Translations under genes and position numbers: made by a program | Notes under the pieces: generated by a model | Seen by the model: the letters and a program-made list of their open reading frames with translations, nothing else | The model's database searches: none | What the model was told of the DNA's origin: nothing | Part shown: positions 22,921 to 24,228 of the stretch, one piece after another | Numbering within the stretch: position 1 is the first letter of the stretch | How the letters are laid out: every line of letters starts with the position of its first letter | NCBI GenBank assembly: GCA_023430545.1 | Contig: JAEZAF010000024.1 | Span: 1 to 24,228 of the forward strand | Reading direction: 5' to 3' | Length of the DNA stretch: 24,228 nucleotides | Source: Chloroflexota bacterium | Lineage (GTDB): Bacteria; Chloroflexota; Anaerolineae; Aggregatilineales; Phototrophicaceae

Positions 22921-23514
22921 ATGTCACCGCGCAAACTCGCCATCCTGCTCTTTGACGACGTTGAAGTCCTCGACTTTGCTGGCCCGTTTGAAGTCTTTTC
23001 CGTGACCCGCGATATGCAGACACGTAAGCCGTGCTTCGAGGTTTACACAGTGGCAGAACATAATCGTCCGGTTATCGCCCGTAATGGCCTGAGCGTGAAC
23101 CCCACCTTCACGCTGGAGCAGGCTCCACAGCCCGACATTCTGCTGATCCCCGGTGGCAAAGGCACGCAGCGCGAACTCCTCAACCCACCGCTGATCGACT
23201 GGATTGGTCAGGCCGCCGCATCTGCCGAGCTGGTTCTATCGGTCTGCACGGGTGCGCTGCTGCTGGCAAAAGCGGGGCTGCTCCGCGATCTGACTGCCAC
23301 CACCTATCACACCGCCTTTGACGAACTTCGGGCGATTGAGCCAAATATCACCCTCCGCCCCGGAAAACGCTTTGTCGATAATGGCCGCGTTATCACCTCT
23401 GCCGGGGTTTCCGCCGGGATTGATATGTCACTTTATGTTGTCGCCAAACTGCACGGGAAATCCCACGCCGCGGATACTGCCCGCCGCATGGAGTATGAAT
23501 ATCGTCCACACTGA
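22921..23514 (+). CDS. DJ-1/PfpI family protein, isonitrile-hydratase-like
   Basis: The 197-residue protein belongs to the class I glutamine-amidotransferase-like DJ-1/PfpI superfamily. The nucleophile Cys109 sits in the elbow VLSVCTGALLLAKAGLL, followed by Thr110. Asp18 lies in DDVEVLDFAGPFEVF, and LLIPGGKGTQ precedes the elbow. This Asp-Cys-Thr set and the DFAGP start are the pattern of isonitrile hydratase (InhA), which converts isonitriles to N-formamides; the same subfamily also occurs fused to AraC domains. No helix-turn-helix is present here. GGGAG lies 8 bases before the ATG and the gap to the permease stop is 41 bases, so they may be co-transcribed. Real substrate is uncertain. Confidence 0.9.
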   Translation: MSPRKLAILLFDDVEVLDFAGPFEVFSVTRDMQTRKPCFEVYTVAEHNRPVIARNGLSVNPTFTLEQAPQPDILLIPGGKGTQRELLNPPLIDWIGQAAASAELVLSVCTGALLLAKAGLLRDLTATTYHTAFDELRAIEPNITLRPGKRFVDNGRVITSAGVSAGIDMSLYVVAKLHGKSHAADTARRMEYEYRPH

Positions 23515-23575
23515 ATCGCTGTACAATAGGATGCATCATTACTTCATCAGTGTTTATAGGTAAGGAACTGCTTTC

Positions 23576-23827
23576 ATGCCAAAATGGGAATATCTGACAC
23601 TCCAGCCCTCGCGCATCTATGGCACCACCAAGTATTACATCAACAGCACGCTGCAAAGTGAGCTGAAAAACCGCAAGCTGTCAGAGGTCATGAATGTCAT
23701 CGGGGCGCAGGGATGGGAAATGGTCGGCATCAGCACCGATAAGGACGGGACCATCTATATCTTCAAACGCGAATCGGTCGCCCGTCCACGGCCCGCCGCC
23801 GAACCCGCCAGCTCCAACCGCAACTGA
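23576..23827 (+). CDS. Small DUF4177-like protein, 83 aa
   Basis: The protein opens MPKWEYLTLQP and contains LNVIGAQGWEMVG-type wording (MNVIGAQGWEMVGIS) followed by the strand GTIYIFKRE. This is the pattern of DUF4177 proteins, small beta-alpha-beta units of unknown role with a conserved KWEY start and GWE-V centre. The last 18 residues are a Pro/Ala/Arg-rich tail. AAGGAA lies 8 bases before the ATG. A TACAAT at 23522-23527 might be a -10 but no good -35 is seen, so read-through from the PfpI gene is also possible. Confidence 0.8.
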   Translation: MPKWEYLTLQPSRIYGTTKYYINSTLQSELKNRKLSEVMNVIGAQGWEMVGISTDKDGTIYIFKRESVARPRPAAEPASSNRN

Positions 23828-23871
23828 TCGCACTGATCAGACTGATTACAACCGGAACCCGTCTGAAACCA

Positions 23872-23896
23872 CACAGCCTGCGAATTGCAGGCTGTG
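23872..23896. terminator. Terminator-like hairpin between convergent genes
   Basis: CACAGCCTGC (23872-23881) and GCAGGCTGTG (23887-23896) form a perfect 10-base stem with a 5-base loop. T content after it is low. It lies between the convergent DUF4177-like gene and the second permease. Confidence 0.65.
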
Positions 23897-23922
23897 GGTT
23901 GTACACGCTCAGCTTGTTTCAC

Positions 23923-24228
23923 TTACTCGTAGCGCAGCACATCCAGTGGACGCACCTGCGTCGGTTGCCATGCGACCACCGCCGCACTCAGGACGGCAAT
24001 CACGACAGAAAACAGCAGCATCCCGCCGACAATCATCGGCTCAATGCTCATCTGTGCGGCAGGCTGTGAAAGATTAATCATCGTGATCGCCGCCACTGCG
24101 CCGATGATTCCGAACAGACCGGCAAACATGCCGAGGAAACCATACTCGCTCAGCAGTGCCCGTAAGACCAGCCCGCTGGTATAGCCAACCGCCTTGAAAA
24201 CACCAATTTCACGGCGGCGCTCGACCAC
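23923..24228 (-). CDS. FtsX-type ABC permease, C-terminal end (cut by window edge)
   Basis: The last 101 codons of a gene entering from the right edge. The sequence starts VVERRREIGVFKAVGYTSGLVLR, the conserved coupling region of FtsX/MacB permeases that contacts the ATPase, then has two hydrophobic segments (about 25-50 and 65-90 of the visible part) and ends PTQVRPLDVLRYE, the usual C-terminus of this family. It is not part of the 858-residue permease, which is on the opposite strand. Its N-terminus and any ATPase partner lie outside the window. Confidence 0.9.
   Translation of the reverse strand: MVERRREIGVFKAVGYTSGLVLRALLSEYGFLGMFAGLFGIIGAVAAITMINLSQPAAQMSIEPMIVGGMLLFSVVIAVLSAAVVAWQPTQVRPLDVLRYE

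Overview
The window looks like an ordinary stretch of bacterial chromosome, most likely from Chloroflexota (Anaerolineae-like). That placement is an inference. It rests on the secreted PDZ protein whose mature N-terminus is rich in Thr/Glu/Pro, the basic tail on Lon, the Arg-tipped EF-P, sigma70-type promoters and moderately high GC. No rRNA, tRNA, CRISPR array, transposase, integrase or phage gene was seen. All recognised genes are chromosomal-style housekeeping, stress, envelope and regulatory genes.

Layout. 1-2362 (minus strand): a TetR-family regulator with a strong promoter and tandem palindromic operator sites, followed by a FabG-like short-chain dehydrogenase cut by the window edge; then a cyclic-nucleotide-binding protein and a small partner of unknown function. 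2637-5679 (plus): a small heat-shock protein and the Lon protease 19 bases apart, closed by a terminator. 5751-6188 (minus): an OsmC-like peroxidase. 6439-9170 (plus): a membrane metallophosphoesterase and a cellulose-synthase-like glycosyltransferase overlapping by 4 bases. 9428-10705 (plus): a secreted protein with three PDZ domains. 10802-12374 (minus): two HAD phosphatases overlapping by 11 bases, the upstream one SerB-like. 12566-13909 (minus): a class I/II aminotransferase. 14176-14733 (minus): elongation factor P. 14903-15316 (plus): a small VOC/glyoxalase-fold protein.

15317-16071 is about 750 bases without a credible gene, and it is the most unusual part of the window. It holds a long hairpin, two direct repeats of about 60 bases that each carry a GAAA-capped hairpin with a compensatory base change, two diverged copies of a module that keeps its stem-loop plan while changing sequence, a (GCA)7 tract and a 10-base tandem repeat.

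16072-19183 (minus): a response-regulator receiver protein, a membrane-anchored TPR protein and DNA polymerase III delta', probably one operon driven by an extended -10 promoter. 19370-20155 (plus): a protein I do not recognise. 20303-23827 (plus): a large FtsX/MacB-type ABC permease, a DJ-1/PfpI protein resembling isonitrile hydratase, and a small DUF4177-like protein. 23923-24228 (minus): the C-terminal end of another FtsX-type permease, cut by the window edge.

Working together: the Hsp20-Lon pair is a protein quality-control unit. The phosphoesterase-glycosyltransferase pair is probably an envelope or polysaccharide unit. The SerB-like phosphatase and the aminotransferase are neighbours compatible with amino-acid metabolism but are not shown to be one pathway. 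I found no clear new defence or mobile system; the repeat region at 15.4-16.05 kb is the best candidate for something undescribed.
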